This document shows positions 1 to 7,539 of a stretch of 64,000 nt of DNA, piece after piece. Within the stretch, counting starts at the first letter, position 1. Every line of letters starts with the position of its first letter. The notes below the pieces were generated by a model. It made no database searches, had not been told where the DNA came from, and saw nothing but the letters and a program-made list of their open reading frames with translations. The translations under genes were made by a program, and so were the position numbers. Source of the DNA: DATLGB01 sp038232275 (GTDB lineage Bacteria; Actinomycetota; Thermoleophilia; Solirubrobacterales; Solirubrobacteraceae); contig JBBSIC010000009.1 in NCBI GenBank assembly GCA_038232275.1, forward strand, positions 1-64,000. The letters run 5' to 3'.

Positions 1-26
1 AGCAGCAGGTCGAGGTCGGCGAGCAT
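1..26 (-). CDS. 5' end of an ORF running off the left edge
   Basis: An ATG at 26 (minus strand) is preceded by a very strong Shine-Dalgarno sequence (AAGGAGG, eight bases upstream). Only eight codons are inside the window (MLADLDLL). The start resembles what I recall of some IS-family transposase N-termini (LADLD...), and the neighbouring DNA is a graveyard of gene remnants, which would fit an insertion sequence. This identification is a guess; only the start and its ribosome site are directly seen. Confidence 0.4.
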
Positions 27-128
27 CGAGGCTCCTCCTTGAGGTCGTCGGTGCGGGAAAGCACCGCCGACTTCGACCTGACTGCTTATGTCCCCTTCAA
101 CCCAGCCCGCCGCCCGCAGGCCGTGGAA

Positions 129-257
129 CTACTCATCTAGGAGCCCGTAGACGGCGCCCGCGGGTACCGTGAGGTCCACATGGTCCACGGCGGCGAGGTC
201 ACCGTAGTGCTTGACCAGTCCGCGGGCCTTGACGGCCGGCGCGTCGGTCTCGGGCAT
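129..257 (-). pseudogene. N-terminal remnant of an ABC transporter ATP-binding protein
   Basis: The 42 codons from ATG 257 read like the start of a drug/multidrug-type ABC ATPase: a short acidic head, then ARGLVKHYGDLAAVDHVDL and GAVYGLL. In intact members GLL is followed directly by GPNGAGKTT (Walker A). Here the frame goes to DE and a stop instead, so the gene is cut exactly before the nucleotide-binding loop and cannot be functional. The break probably reflects a deletion or insertion joined to the ORF at the left edge. Confidence 0.65.
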
Positions 258-352
258 CAGCAGGGGCCTCTCACGTATCGACGGTAAGCAAGCATCGCGA
301 GCAAGCTAGGTCCGTCAAATGAGGCGAAGATGAGGCGAACGGTGGAGGCCCT

Positions 353-480
353 GCGGAGATCCGATCCGCCCTGGCCGAACAGGCCAGCTGATCGGGGCCC
401 ACGACCTCTGGAACGCCGCGACCGCGATGGCGCATGGCTTCGGTGTCGCGACCCGCAACTCGGCCGACTTCAAGAGATGA
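353..480 (+). pseudogene. C-terminal remnant of a VapC-type PIN toxin, frameshifted
   Basis: Frame 382-480 encodes QLIGAHDLWNAATAMAHGFG followed by VATRNSADFKR and a stop. This matches the end of VapC PIN-domain ribonucleases, where the pattern is IGxxDLWIAATALAHG...TRNxxDF. The preceding bases 353-382 read AEIRSALAEQ in another frame, also typical of VapC (AEIRxxLExxG). One missing G near 382 would join the two. The N-terminal half with the first acidic residues is absent. No antitoxin is seen beside it. Confidence 0.55.
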
Positions 481-556
481 TGTAGTCGACCTCAGCCGCT
501 GCGAGCGCGGCGATCAGCTCATAGGGCTCGCGCGCAGCGGCTCCCCTTCGCCTGCC

Positions 557-1183
557 CTACGACACCAAACAGAATACGAAGCCGTCGTGGCCCTTGAGGC
601 CGACGGTCTGCAGGCCTGTCGCGTCGACCCGCGGCTCGGCGGCAACGAGGTCATAGAAGCGGCGCACGCCGCGCACGCTCGGATCATCGGCCTCGGCGTC
701 GAGCACCGCTCCGGCGCGCACGGTGTTGTCGCCGATGATGATCGTGCCCGGGCGCGAGCGCTCCAGCGCCGCCTGGAAGTACTCAGGCATCCGCGCCTTG
801 TCGGCGTCGATGAAGATCAGGTCAAACGGGCCGTGGACGCGCGGGAGCGACTCGAGCGCCGGGCCGACGAGGATCTCGACGCGGTCGGCCACGCCGGCGC
901 GCTCGAGGTTCCCGCGGGCGGCCGCGACGTTGTCGGGATCGATCTCGAGCGTGACGAGCTCGCCGTCCGCGGGCAGCGCCCGGGCGAACCAGATCGCGCT
1001 GTAGCCGACCAGCGTCCCGAGCTCGAGGATGCGGCGGGCGCCGATCGAGCGGGCGAGCAGGTGCAGGAACTTGCCCTGCGCCGGCGAGACGGCGATCCCG
1101 CCCGCGCTGGAGGCGAGCGCCTCGTCCTGCCCGACCAGCCGGTCGGCGATGTAGTGGTCGACGTCGTCGAAGCGGTCGCTCAT
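557..1183 (-). CDS. Class I SAM-dependent O-methyltransferase (CCoAOMT-like family)
   Basis: The 208-residue product has the size and signatures of the small cation-dependent O-methyltransferase family (Pfam Methyltransf_3). The SAM-binding motif LELGTLVGYSAIWFA is at about residues 53-67, the acidic strand VTLEIDPD at 77-84, and the metal-binding segment FIDADK at 124-129 followed by GDN at 151-153. Such enzymes transfer a methyl group to a catechol-type hydroxyl; the substrate cannot be told from sequence. Its ATG overlaps the stop of the upstream methyltransferase gene by 4 bp (ATGA), so the two are probably translationally coupled. The start is supported by that overlap. Confidence 0.85.
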   Translation of the reverse strand: MSDRFDDVDHYIADRLVGQDEALASSAGGIAVSPAQGKFLHLLARSIGARRILELGTLVGYSAIWFARALPADGELVTLEIDPDNVAAARGNLERAGVADRVEILVGPALESLPRVHGPFDLIFIDADKARMPEYFQAALERSRPGTIIIGDNTVRAGAVLDAEADDPSVRGVRRFYDLVAAEPRVDATGLQTVGLKGHDGFVFCLVS

Positions 1184-1851
1184 GCAGGCCTCGCAAGGAT
1201 GGTGGGTTCAAAGCCGTCGGGTGCCCGCAGGCGGAAGAACTCAACCTGCTCAAGCGGCAGGTCGTCCTCGAGGCGCACCGTCTCGACGTCGAAGCCGGCC
1301 TGGCGCAGGCGGCCGAGGTAGTCGGGCCCGTAGCGGCGCACGTGGTCGACCTGGCCGAAGCGCCGGCGGCGCTCCTCGGGGTCTGAGACGGTGGGGTCCT
1401 CGTCCGTGCGCTCGGAGGTGATCGGCGCGTTGAGCACCGCCCAGCCGTTCGGGGCGAGCACGCGGCGCAGCTCGCGCAGCGCGGCGCGGTCGTCGCGCAC
1501 GTGCTCGAGCACGTGCATGCAGACCACGGCGTCGAAGCTCGCGTCCGCGAAGTCCGCGAGGTCGGTGATGTCGAGCTCGAGGTCGCCCGGCTGCGGCACG
1601 AGGTCGCCGCGCACGACGACGGCGTCCGGCGGGAGCAGCCGCGTCACCGACGGCTCCGGCGCGACGTGCAGGACGCGCATGCCGGGGCGCAGCAGGCCGG
1701 GCCGCTCCCGCAGTGCGAGGGCGAGAGCGCGGTGGCGCTCCAGGCTCCCGCAGGTCCAGCAGACGCGGTTCGGCGTGTCGCGGGGCCCGCGGCGCAGGCG
1801 GCGGAAGGAGCGCCCGCAGACCGGGCAGCCGACCTGACTGCCCAGCGTCAT
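1180..1851 (-). CDS. SAM-dependent methyltransferase with N-terminal zinc ribbon
   Basis: The protein (223 residues) starts with a zinc-ribbon-like pair of CxxC motifs (C9/C12 and C31/C34), followed by SLERHRALALAL. It then has a class I methyltransferase fold with an unusual first strand (RVLHVAPEP), DVVVRGDL, and the typical post-motif FDAVVCMHVLEHVRDD. This architecture is common among glycan or lipid modification methyltransferases of unknown substrate. The ATG at 1851 places the zinc ribbon at the N-terminus; longer reading frames upstream are overlap with neighbouring genes. It is the first gene of a two-gene unit with the O-methyltransferase. The divergent zinc-ribbon gene begins 75 bp away. 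Confidence 0.8.
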   Translation of the reverse strand: MTLGSQVGCPVCGRSFRRLRRGPRDTPNRVCWTCGSLERHRALALALRERPGLLRPGMRVLHVAPEPSVTRLLPPDAVVVRGDLVPQPGDLELDITDLADFADASFDAVVCMHVLEHVRDDRAALRELRRVLAPNGWAVLNAPITSERTDEDPTVSDPEERRRRFGQVDHVRRYGPDYLGRLRQAGFDVETVRLEDDLPLEQVEFFRLRAPDGFEPTILARPA

Positions 1852-1914
1852 CACGAGCCGTTCGCCGCGCACCGCCACACCGTAGGACGCGCGCGGTCCG
1901 TCCGCCCCGGGCCG

Positions 1915-1920
1915 TACGGT
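1915..1920 (+). promoter_or_regulatory. -10 box (TACGGT), leaderless promoter of the 1927 gene
   Basis: TACGGT lies exactly six bases before the GTG at 1927, the spacing expected when transcription starts at the start codon. No Shine-Dalgarno is present. It supports GTG 1927 as the true start. Confidence 0.5.
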
Positions 1921-1926
1921 CGCGGC

Positions 1927-2238
1927 GTGACCTCCCTCCCCGCGTGCCCGGGGTGCGGCTCGAACCTGGTGCAGCCGATGGGCTGGCAGCAGCGCAGGAG
2001 CGGCGAGCTGCTCGTCGAGCTGCGTTGCCCCGAGTGCTTCGTGGTCATGCAGGCCTACCACACCGCGAAGGAGATGCAGGAGCTCGACCGGCGCCAGAAG
2101 GCGTCGCGCGAAGAGATCGTCGCCGCGTACGAGCGCTGCATCGCCGAGAGCATCGAGGCGGCGGCGGACAACCTGCGCGAGGCCTTCGCCCGTGATCTGG
2201 TCGGGCCCGACGACTTCCGGCTCCCGCGCGCCGCCTAA
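1927..2238 (+). CDS. Small zinc-ribbon protein of unknown function
   Basis: This 103-residue protein has two CxxC pairs (C7/C10 and C34/C37) separated by a 23-residue segment with MGWQQRRSGELLVELR, forming a likely zinc ribbon. After it comes a charged, probably helical tail (KEMQELDRRQKASREEI...) without membrane segments. I do not recognise a named family. The coding frame is well supported by codon bias and the cysteine pattern. The start is GTG 1927 because a -10 box lies six bases upstream and the cysteines follow at once. It converges on, and overlaps by 4 bp, the acyltransferase gene on the other strand. Confidence 0.7.
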   Translation: MTSLPACPGCGSNLVQPMGWQQRRSGELLVELRCPECFVVMQAYHTAKEMQELDRRQKASREEIVAAYERCIAESIEAAADNLREAFARDLVGPDDFRLPRAA

Positions 2239-2966
2239 CGCGGCGCCGACAGCGCCTTCACCGGCTGGGCGGGGACGCCGGCCAGCAGCCAGCCGGCCGG
2301 ATGCTCGCCCGCGCCGACCACGGCGCCGGAGGCGATGACGGCGTTGTCGCCCACGTCGGCGCCGCGGAGGATCACGGCGTTGGCGCTGACCAGCACGTTG
2401 CGCCCTAGCCGGACCGGCGCCACGCGCAGCGGCTGGCGCAGGTAGTGGGTGTCCGAGCCGTCGTGGGTGTGGTCGGAGTCGGTGATCGTCACGCGCTCGC
2501 CGAGCCCGGCGAAGTCCCCGATCTCGATCCGCTCGGTGCAGGCGAGCACGTCCCCGAAGGAGACGGTCACCTCCTCCCCCACCCGCAGTTCGCCCGCCGA
2601 CTTCAGCACGGCGCCGTCGCGCACGTGGGCGTGGGGCCCGAGCGCGATCGCGCCGGAGCGCAGCTGTAGGCGGACGCCGCGCTGGAGGTAGGCGCCATCG
2701 CCGAGCTCGAGCCGGTTGGTGCCGCCTGCCCAGACGTCGAGCTGCGTGCAGCGGCCCAGCGAGACGCCGGGGCCCAGCCGCAGCGTGGTCGTGGCGTCGC
2801 CGGCCCCGAGCGGCTGCACGCACACGCGCGGGAAGCCGTCCAGCCGCGCGCCGTGCGGCGCGTCGACGATCAGCCGGGCGCCGCGCCGGCGCAGCTGCAC
2901 GCGCAGCAGCGCGACCCAGATGGCGAAGGCGAGGCGGTGGCGGAGCGCGTTGGCGGCGGTGATCAT
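2235..2966 (-). CDS. Hexapeptide-repeat acyltransferase (LbH family)
   Basis: The C-terminal two thirds of this 243-residue protein show the isoleucine-patch rhythm of left-handed beta-helix acyltransferases (for example LGDGAYLQRGVRLQL, IEIGDFAGLGERVTI, LGRNVLVSANAVI, VGDNAVIASGAVV). A histidine-containing loop DSDHTHDG could hold the catalytic His, and the end GVPAQPVK is typical. Members O-acetylate sugars or act in polysaccharide assembly. The ATG at 2966 overlaps the stop of the upstream glycosyltransferase gene by 4 bp, so a sugar may be attached and then acylated by the two products. The exact substrate is unknown. Confidence 0.82.
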   Translation of the reverse strand: MITAANALRHRLAFAIWVALLRVQLRRRGARLIVDAPHGARLDGFPRVCVQPLGAGDATTTLRLGPGVSLGRCTQLDVWAGGTNRLELGDGAYLQRGVRLQLRSGAIALGPHAHVRDGAVLKSAGELRVGEEVTVSFGDVLACTERIEIGDFAGLGERVTITDSDHTHDGSDTHYLRQPLRVAPVRLGRNVLVSANAVILRGADVGDNAVIASGAVVGAGEHPAGWLLAGVPAQPVKALSAPR

Positions 2967-3754
2967 CGGTTGCGGCGCAGTCTGCCCGAGTCCCGGGCCC
3001 AGAGGCCGAGCACGTCGAGCAGGCCGTACGCCGACGGGTCGCGGACGAGCATGGCGAGGCGCCCCGCGACGAGCTCGCGCGGCCCGGGCGCCGGGAAGCT
3101 GCCGGGCCAGCGCTCGTCGAGCCAGCGCATGCCGGCCCCGTGGCGATGCAGCTGGCGCAGCAGCTCGCCGAGGCGCGCGCGGTTGCGGTGGCGCACGAGC
3201 GCTGCCGGGCGCTGCTCGAGCTTCCAGCCCGCCGCCGCCAGTCGCCAGCACAGGTCGGCGTCGCCGCCCGAGCGGATCGGCTCCGGCCACCCGCCGACCG
3301 CCTCGAAGGCCGTCCGCCGGACGGCGCAGTTCGCCGTCTGCGCGTAGGGGCGCCGCGGGTGGGCGAGCGTCGTGGCCTGGTCGAGCTTGCGCCGGTCGGC
3401 GATGTAGCGCGCGACGCGCGTGTCCTCGAGCACCGTGTCCTCGATGCCGCCGGCCAGCACGCCGACGTCGTCGTCGGGTAGCGGATCGAAGTAGGCGTCG
3501 AGCAGGTCGGGCACGGGCACCGTGTCGGCGTCGACGAACACGAGCCACTCGCCGCTCGCGCGCGCCGCGCCCACGGCGCGCGCGTGGTAGGACGACGCCG
3601 GGCCGGAGGCGTCGATGACGTTCCCGCCGGGCGCGGGGGCGCGCCGGTTGTCGGCCAGGAGGATCTCGTCGCCTTCCCGCAGGACGAGCGCGTCGGTCAC
3701 GCGCGGCGGCGCCTGGCCCGCGAACGGGCAGATGACCGACACCGGCGGCCGCAC
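2963..3754 (-). CDS. Glycosyltransferase family 2
   Basis: The 263-residue protein begins with the GT-A strand VSVICPF and has the nucleotide-sugar DxD motif in EWLVFVDADTVPVPD at about residues 69-83. A later segment reads GGWPEPIRSGGDADLCWRLAAAG, where the ED/GD-x-D-xxxR motif marks the acceptor site. There are no obvious membrane helices, so it probably acts at the cytoplasmic face. It is coupled by a 4-bp overlap to the hexapeptide acyltransferase downstream. The N-terminal region is shorter than usual for GT2 enzymes, and the segment between strand 1 and DxD is compact. Confidence 0.82.
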   Translation of the reverse strand: MRPPVSVICPFAGQAPPRVTDALVLREGDEILLADNRRAPAPGGNVIDASGPASSYHARAVGAARASGEWLVFVDADTVPVPDLLDAYFDPLPDDDVGVLAGGIEDTVLEDTRVARYIADRRKLDQATTLAHPRRPYAQTANCAVRRTAFEAVGGWPEPIRSGGDADLCWRLAAAGWKLEQRPAALVRHRNRARLGELLRQLHRHGAGMRWLDERWPGSFPAPGPRELVAGRLAMLVRDPSAYGLLDVLGLWARDSGRLRRNR

Positions 3755-3777
3755 GCCGGACCGACCTGCGACCGGGG

Positions 3778-4053
3778 CTACCCGCCCGCGACGGCAGGCA
3801 GGATCGTGAGCTCGGCGCCGTCGGGCACCGGGGTGTCGAGCCCGTCGAGGAAGCGGATGTCCTCGCCGGAGAGGTAGATGTTCACGAAGCGCCGCAGGCC
3901 GCCGTCCTCGCCGGAGATGCGCTCGCGCAGGTCCGCGTGCTCGGTGTACAGCGAGTCCAGCACCTCGCGGACGGTCCCGCCCTCGGCGGTCGCCTCGGCC
4001 TCACCGCTGGTGACGGCGCGCAGCTGCGTGGGGATCTTGACGGTGACGGCCAT
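3778..4053 (-). CDS. MoaD/ThiS-family sulfur carrier protein
   Basis: The 91-residue product has the ubiquitin-like MoaD/ThiS fold pattern: VTVKIPTQLR at the start, a central helix VREVLDSLYTEHADLRERI, VNIYLSGEDIRFLDG, and the end LTILPAVAGG. The C-terminal diglycine is the part that is adenylated and thiocarboxylated in this family. The gene follows the threonine-synthase-like gene directly (TAATG overlap at 4051-4055) and so shares its transcript and SAM riboswitch. MoaD role in molybdopterin is possible but no moa genes are seen here. A CysO-like or homocysteine-forming sulfur donor role fits the context better. That role is inference. Confidence 0.8.
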   Translation of the reverse strand: MAVTVKIPTQLRAVTSGEAEATAEGGTVREVLDSLYTEHADLRERISGEDGGLRRFVNIYLSGEDIRFLDGLDTPVPDGAELTILPAVAGG

Positions 4054-5294
4054 TAGGCGGCGATACTATCGTCGGCGACGGCGGCGTCAAAGGCGTCCGT
4101 GGTGGGCGCGATCTGCGCGACCTCGAAGGTCCCGCGCACGACGTCGAGCGTCTTGAGGCCGTCTCCGGTGATCAGCAGCACGACGCGCTCGTCCGGGTCG
4201 ATGTCCCCGCGGGCGGCGAGCTTTGCGAGCGTCGCGGTCGTCACGCCGCCGGCCGTCTCGGCGAAGATGCCGGTCGTCTCGGCCAGCAGCCGCACGCCGG
4301 CGCGGATCTCGTCGTCGCTGACGGCGTCGATGGCGCCGCCGGAGCGCCGGGCGAAGTCGATCGCGTACGGCCCGTCCGCCGGGTTGCCGATGGCCAGCGA
4401 CTTCGCGATCGTGTCCGGGCGCACCGGCGTGCAGAAGTCCCGGCCGGCGGCGTAGGCCTGCGCCACCGGCGAGCAGCCCGCGGCCTGGGCGCCGTTGAAG
4501 ACCGGCGCGGCGCCGCTCACGAGGCCCGCCTCGACGAACTCCTCGAAGGCGCGGCCGACCTTGGTGAACAGCGAGCCGGAGGCGATCGGGCCGACGATGC
4601 GATCGGGAGGCTCCCAGCCGAGCTGCTCGATGATCTCGTACCCGAGCGTCTTGGAGCCCTCGGCGTAGTAGGGGCGCATGTTGATGTTCACGAACGCCCA
4701 GCCGTCGCGGTCGCCGGAGAGCTCGGTGCACAGGCGGTTGACGTCGTCGTAGTTGCCGTCGACGGCCACCACGTTGGCCCCGTAGGCGCCCGTCGCGAGG
4801 ATCTTCTCCTGCTCGAGGTCGGCCGGGATGAACACGTAGGAGGGCAGCCCGGCGACGGCCGCGTGGGCGGCGACGGCGTTGGCCAGGTTGCCCGTGGAGG
4901 CGCAGGCCAGCGTCTCGAAGCCGAGCTCGAGGGCGCGGGCGATCGCGACGGCCACGACGCGGTCCTTGAAGGAGTGCGTCGGGTTGGCCGTCTCGTTCTT
5001 GACCCAGACCTCGTTGAGGCCGAGGCGCTGCGCGAGGCGGTCGGCGCGCTGCAGCGGGGTGAAGCCGGTGTGCAGCGAGCTCGCCCCACCCGCCCCGTGC
5101 TCGACCGGGAGGAAGTCGGCGTAGCGCCAGAGGTTCAGCGGCCCCGCCTGGATCCGGCGCTTGAGCTCGGCGGCGCCGGCCCGGGGCGCGCTGTAGCTGA
5201 CCTCGAGGGGGCCGAAGCAGCGCTCGCACACGTAGCGTGCCTCGAGCGCGTACGCCGTGTCACATTCCTTGCACTTCAGGGCATCTGCCGGCAT
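4053..5294 (-). CDS. thrC: Threonine synthase-like PLP enzyme under SAM riboswitch control
   Basis: The 413-residue protein starts with a zinc-ribbon-like C8/C11 and C23/C26 pair, as many archaeal and actinobacterial threonine synthases do. Then follow the fold-type II PLP domain with the Schiff-base lysine in NPTHSFKDR (about K110), the phosphate-binding CASTGNLANA, and AETAGGVTTATL near the end. The family converts O-phosphohomoserine to threonine. Start ATG 5294 is chosen because the zinc ribbon begins there; the much longer open frame upstream is noise across corA. A SAM riboswitch upstream and a sulfur carrier gene downstream are odd for threonine synthesis and suggest a role in homocysteine or methionine formation, or a shared control point at phosphohomoserine. 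Confidence 0.85.
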   Translation of the reverse strand: MPADALKCKECDTAYALEARYVCERCFGPLEVSYSAPRAGAAELKRRIQAGPLNLWRYADFLPVEHGAGGASSLHTGFTPLQRADRLAQRLGLNEVWVKNETANPTHSFKDRVVAVAIARALELGFETLACASTGNLANAVAAHAAVAGLPSYVFIPADLEQEKILATGAYGANVVAVDGNYDDVNRLCTELSGDRDGWAFVNINMRPYYAEGSKTLGYEIIEQLGWEPPDRIVGPIASGSLFTKVGRAFEEFVEAGLVSGAAPVFNGAQAAGCSPVAQAYAAGRDFCTPVRPDTIAKSLAIGNPADGPYAIDFARRSGGAIDAVSDDEIRAGVRLLAETTGIFAETAGGVTTATLAKLAARGDIDPDERVVLLITGDGLKTLDVVRGTFEVAQIAPTTDAFDAAVADDSIAA

Positions 5295-5360
5295 GGCTTT
5301 TGGTTCGTCCTTCCGCCTGGTGTGCGGTAAGAGCCCGTGCCATGAAGGGAGAAGCCCCGA

Positions 5361-5484
5361 CCGCATCTCCCGGGCACTATGTGGGTGCCTGTTGGAGTTG
5401 CCACCTTTCCTCGCAGCGCACGGTGCACTGCCAGGTGGTTGGCGGGGTTTCGTCGGGCCAATCCCTCCACCCCTCTTGATGCGA
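5361..5484 (-). promoter_or_regulatory. SAM-I type (S-box) riboswitch aptamer upstream of thrC-like gene
   Basis: Read on the minus strand, the region matches the S-box core. It has an opening P1 strand CGCATC (5483-5478), then AAGAGGGGTGGAGGGA, then TGGCCCGACGAAACCCC with the kink-turn GACGA, then GCCAACC. The distal part has the CCACCT/AGGTGG stem with GGCAACTCCAACAG and a GGCAC/GTGCC hairpin (P4-like). P1 closes with GATGCG at 5367-5362. About 66 nt separate the aptamer from the start codon, with a possible ribosome site GGAAGGAC. No clear intrinsic terminator is present, so control is probably at translation initiation. SAM-I versus SAM-IV subclass cannot be settled by eye. Confidence 0.85.
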
Positions 5485-5505
5485 ATCGACCGACACGCTA
5501 CCAGG

Positions 5506-5511
5506 TAGACT
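5506..5511 (+). promoter_or_regulatory. Candidate -10 box (TAGACT) for corA
   Basis: TAGACT lies 44 bases upstream of the corA ATG (5556), but only seven bases before a GTG at 5519 in a different frame. Either corA has a short leader, or its true N-terminus lies in that other frame. Confidence 0.35.
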
Positions 5512-5555
5512 TCCCGGTGTGCCGCTGCCCACCCTCGATGACCCCCTGAGTCGCC

Positions 5556-6554
5556 ATGCCGAGCCTCCCGAAGCCTCGCATCGGCCGGCGACTGCGGTCG
5601 TCCGCAGCGCCTGAGCTCACCGGCCAGCGGCCGGAGCAGCCGCGCGTGGAGGTCGTCGAGTCCGACGGTCTGCGCTGGATCAACATCGAGCGCCCGCGCC
5701 CGGCCGACCAGGCGTGGCTCGAGGAGCGCTTCGATTTCCACTCCCTCGACTACGAGGACGTCTTCTCGCGCAACCAGCGCCCGAAGGTCGACGAGTACGA
5801 CGACTACCTGTTCATCGTCCTGCACTTCCCCCGCTTCGACAAGCGCGTCGGGCGCCTGAACGCCGCCGAGCTCGACATCTTCATCGGGCCGGACTTCGTG
5901 ATCACGCTGCCCAACGAGCCGCTGCGGCCCGTCGAGTACCTCTTCGAGCGCTGCCGCGGCAACGAGGAGGAGCGCGAGAAGCACTTCTCCAAGGGCTCGG
6001 GCTACCTGCTCTACCGCATCATCGACTCGTGCGTGGACGCCTCCTTTCCCATGCTGCGAAAGATGGGCAACAAGCTCGACCGCATCGAGGAGCAGATGTT
6101 CGAGGGGCGTGCCGAGGACATCGTGCGCGACATCTCAAACGTCAAGCAGGAGATCATCAACTTCCGCAAGATCGTGCGGCCGCAGCGGGCCACCTTCCGC
6201 GACCTCGAGCGCAACAAGGCGCGCTACATTCCGGACGACCTCGATATCTACTTCGACGACATCAACGATGCGTGGGAGCGCATCTGGGACATGCTGGAGA
6301 ACTTCAAGGAGGTCGTCGAGGCGCTCGAAGGCACCAACGAGGCCGTGCTCGCCCACCGCGGCAACCAGGTCTTCCGGGTGCTCACGGTCTTCAGCGTCAT
6401 CCTGCTCCCGCTCACCTTGATCGCGAGCATCTGGGGCATGAACGTCGGGGTTCCGGGCGAGCAGAGCGTCGCTGCCTTCTGGGTCATCATCGCGGTCATG
6501 GGCGTAACCCTGGCGGCCCTTCTGTACTACTTCCGTAAGCGTGGCTTCCTCTAG
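5556..6554 (+). CDS. corA: CorA-type magnesium/cobalt transporter
   Basis: The 332-residue protein has the CorA layout: an N-terminal cytoplasmic domain (WINIERPRPADQAWLEERF, RPKVDEYDDYLFIVLHFP), a long charged stalk helix region, and two C-terminal membrane helices. The first helix ends in the signature GMN at about residues 294-296, and the protein finishes with a positively charged tail YYFRKRGFL. It is a pentameric inner-membrane channel for Mg2+. The first 35 residues are basic and poorly conserved in type, and the start lacks a good ribosome site. A leaderless-type GTG 37 bp upstream in another frame makes the N-terminus uncertain. Its end overlaps the next gene by 14 bp. Confidence 0.9.
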   Translation: MPSLPKPRIGRRLRSSAAPELTGQRPEQPRVEVVESDGLRWINIERPRPADQAWLEERFDFHSLDYEDVFSRNQRPKVDEYDDYLFIVLHFPRFDKRVGRLNAAELDIFIGPDFVITLPNEPLRPVEYLFERCRGNEEEREKHFSKGSGYLLYRIIDSCVDASFPMLRKMGNKLDRIEEQMFEGRAEDIVRDISNVKQEIINFRKIVRPQRATFRDLERNKARYIPDDLDIYFDDINDAWERIWDMLENFKEVVEALEGTNEAVLAHRGNQVFRVLTVFSVILLPLTLIASIWGMNVGVPGEQSVAAFWVIIAVMGVTLAALLYYFRKRGFL

Positions 6555-7539
6555 CCGGTCCGGCCTAACCTCCGACTTCGAACGCCTCGAGCGCGCGACG
6601 GCGCTGTCGCAGTCCGCCAAGGCGAAGCGGATGCTGATCATCGTCAACCCGTACGCGACGACCGTCAGCGACCGGCTCAAGCACCTCGTCGTCTACGCGC
6701 TGCAGGGCCGCTACGAGGTCGAGGCGATCGACACCCAGCGCAAGGGCCACGCCACCGAGCTCTGCCGCGAGGCCGCGACGGAGGGCTACGACGCCGTGGT
6801 CGCCTTCGGCGGCGACGGGACGATCAACGAGGTCGCCAACGGCCTCGCCGGCTCGGCCACGCCGCTCACGTGCCTGCCCGGCGGCGCCACGAACGTGTAC
6901 CCGCGCATCCTCGGCATCCCCAACGACGTGGTCGACGCCACGGAGCACCTGCTGCGCATCGCCGACCACTGGCACCCGCGCCTGGTGGACCTCGGCTCGG
7001 TCAACGGCCGCCTGTTCACCTTCGCGGGCGGCGCCGGCCTCGACGCGAGCGTCGTCAAGCGCGTCGACAGCCACCCGAAGCTCAAGGCGCGCTATGGCCC
7101 GACCTTCTACACCGCCTCGGCCGTCGCCGTCTTCATGCGCCGCTACGTGATCAGGCCGCCGAAGCTCCTGGTCGAGGTCGCCGGCCAGGAGATCGAGGGC
7201 GTCTCGGCATTCGTGCAGAACGCCGACCCCTACACCTACTTCCGCAACACGCCGATCGCGCTCGTCGACGGCGTCGAGCTCGACTCGGGCGATCTCGGCG
7301 GCGTCGTCCTCGAGCGCGCCAGCCCGATCGACATCCCGACCGTCCTCTGGCGCGCGCTGTCCAAGGGCGCGAAGATCGAACGACACCGCCAGGTCACGGC
7401 CTTCCGCGGCGTCGACCGCGTCCTCGTGCGCTCGGCCGACGGCCGCCCCGTGCCCGTGCAGGTCGACGGCGACTTCGTCGGCGCCTACGACGAGGCGGAG
7501 TTCCGGGCGCACCCGCGCGCGCTGCGCGTGGTGGCGTGA
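6541..7539 (+). CDS. Diacylglycerol/sphingosine kinase-family lipid kinase
   Basis: The 332-residue protein carries the DAGK catalytic domain: IIVNPYATT near residue 33, the nucleotide-binding GGDGTINEV at 90-98, and LPGGATNVYPRILGIP a little further on. The C-terminal lobe has VDGDFVG and a beta-rich region. Members phosphorylate diacylglycerol or other lipids (DgkB/YegS type) at the membrane. The GTG at 6541 overlaps corA by 14 bp; the ATG at 6631 (MLIIVNPY) would start right at the domain and is an alternative. It is followed by the Fur-family gene with a GTGA overlap, so corA, this gene and the regulator look like one transcript. Confidence 0.85.
   Translation: MASSSRSGLTSDFERLERATALSQSAKAKRMLIIVNPYATTVSDRLKHLVVYALQGRYEVEAIDTQRKGHATELCREAATEGYDAVVAFGGDGTINEVANGLAGSATPLTCLPGGATNVYPRILGIPNDVVDATEHLLRIADHWHPRLVDLGSVNGRLFTFAGGAGLDASVVKRVDSHPKLKARYGPTFYTASAVAVFMRRYVIRPPKLLVEVAGQEIEGVSAFVQNADPYTYFRNTPIALVDGVELDSGDLGGVVLERASPIDIPTVLWRALSKGAKIERHRQVTAFRGVDRVLVRSADGRPVPVQVDGDFVGAYDEAEFRAHPRALRVVA

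Noticed and set aside
4053..5984. 643-codon version of the threonine-synthase-like gene
   Set aside because: The extra N-terminal 230 codons cross the riboswitch and antisense corA; the zinc ribbon begins at ATG 5294.
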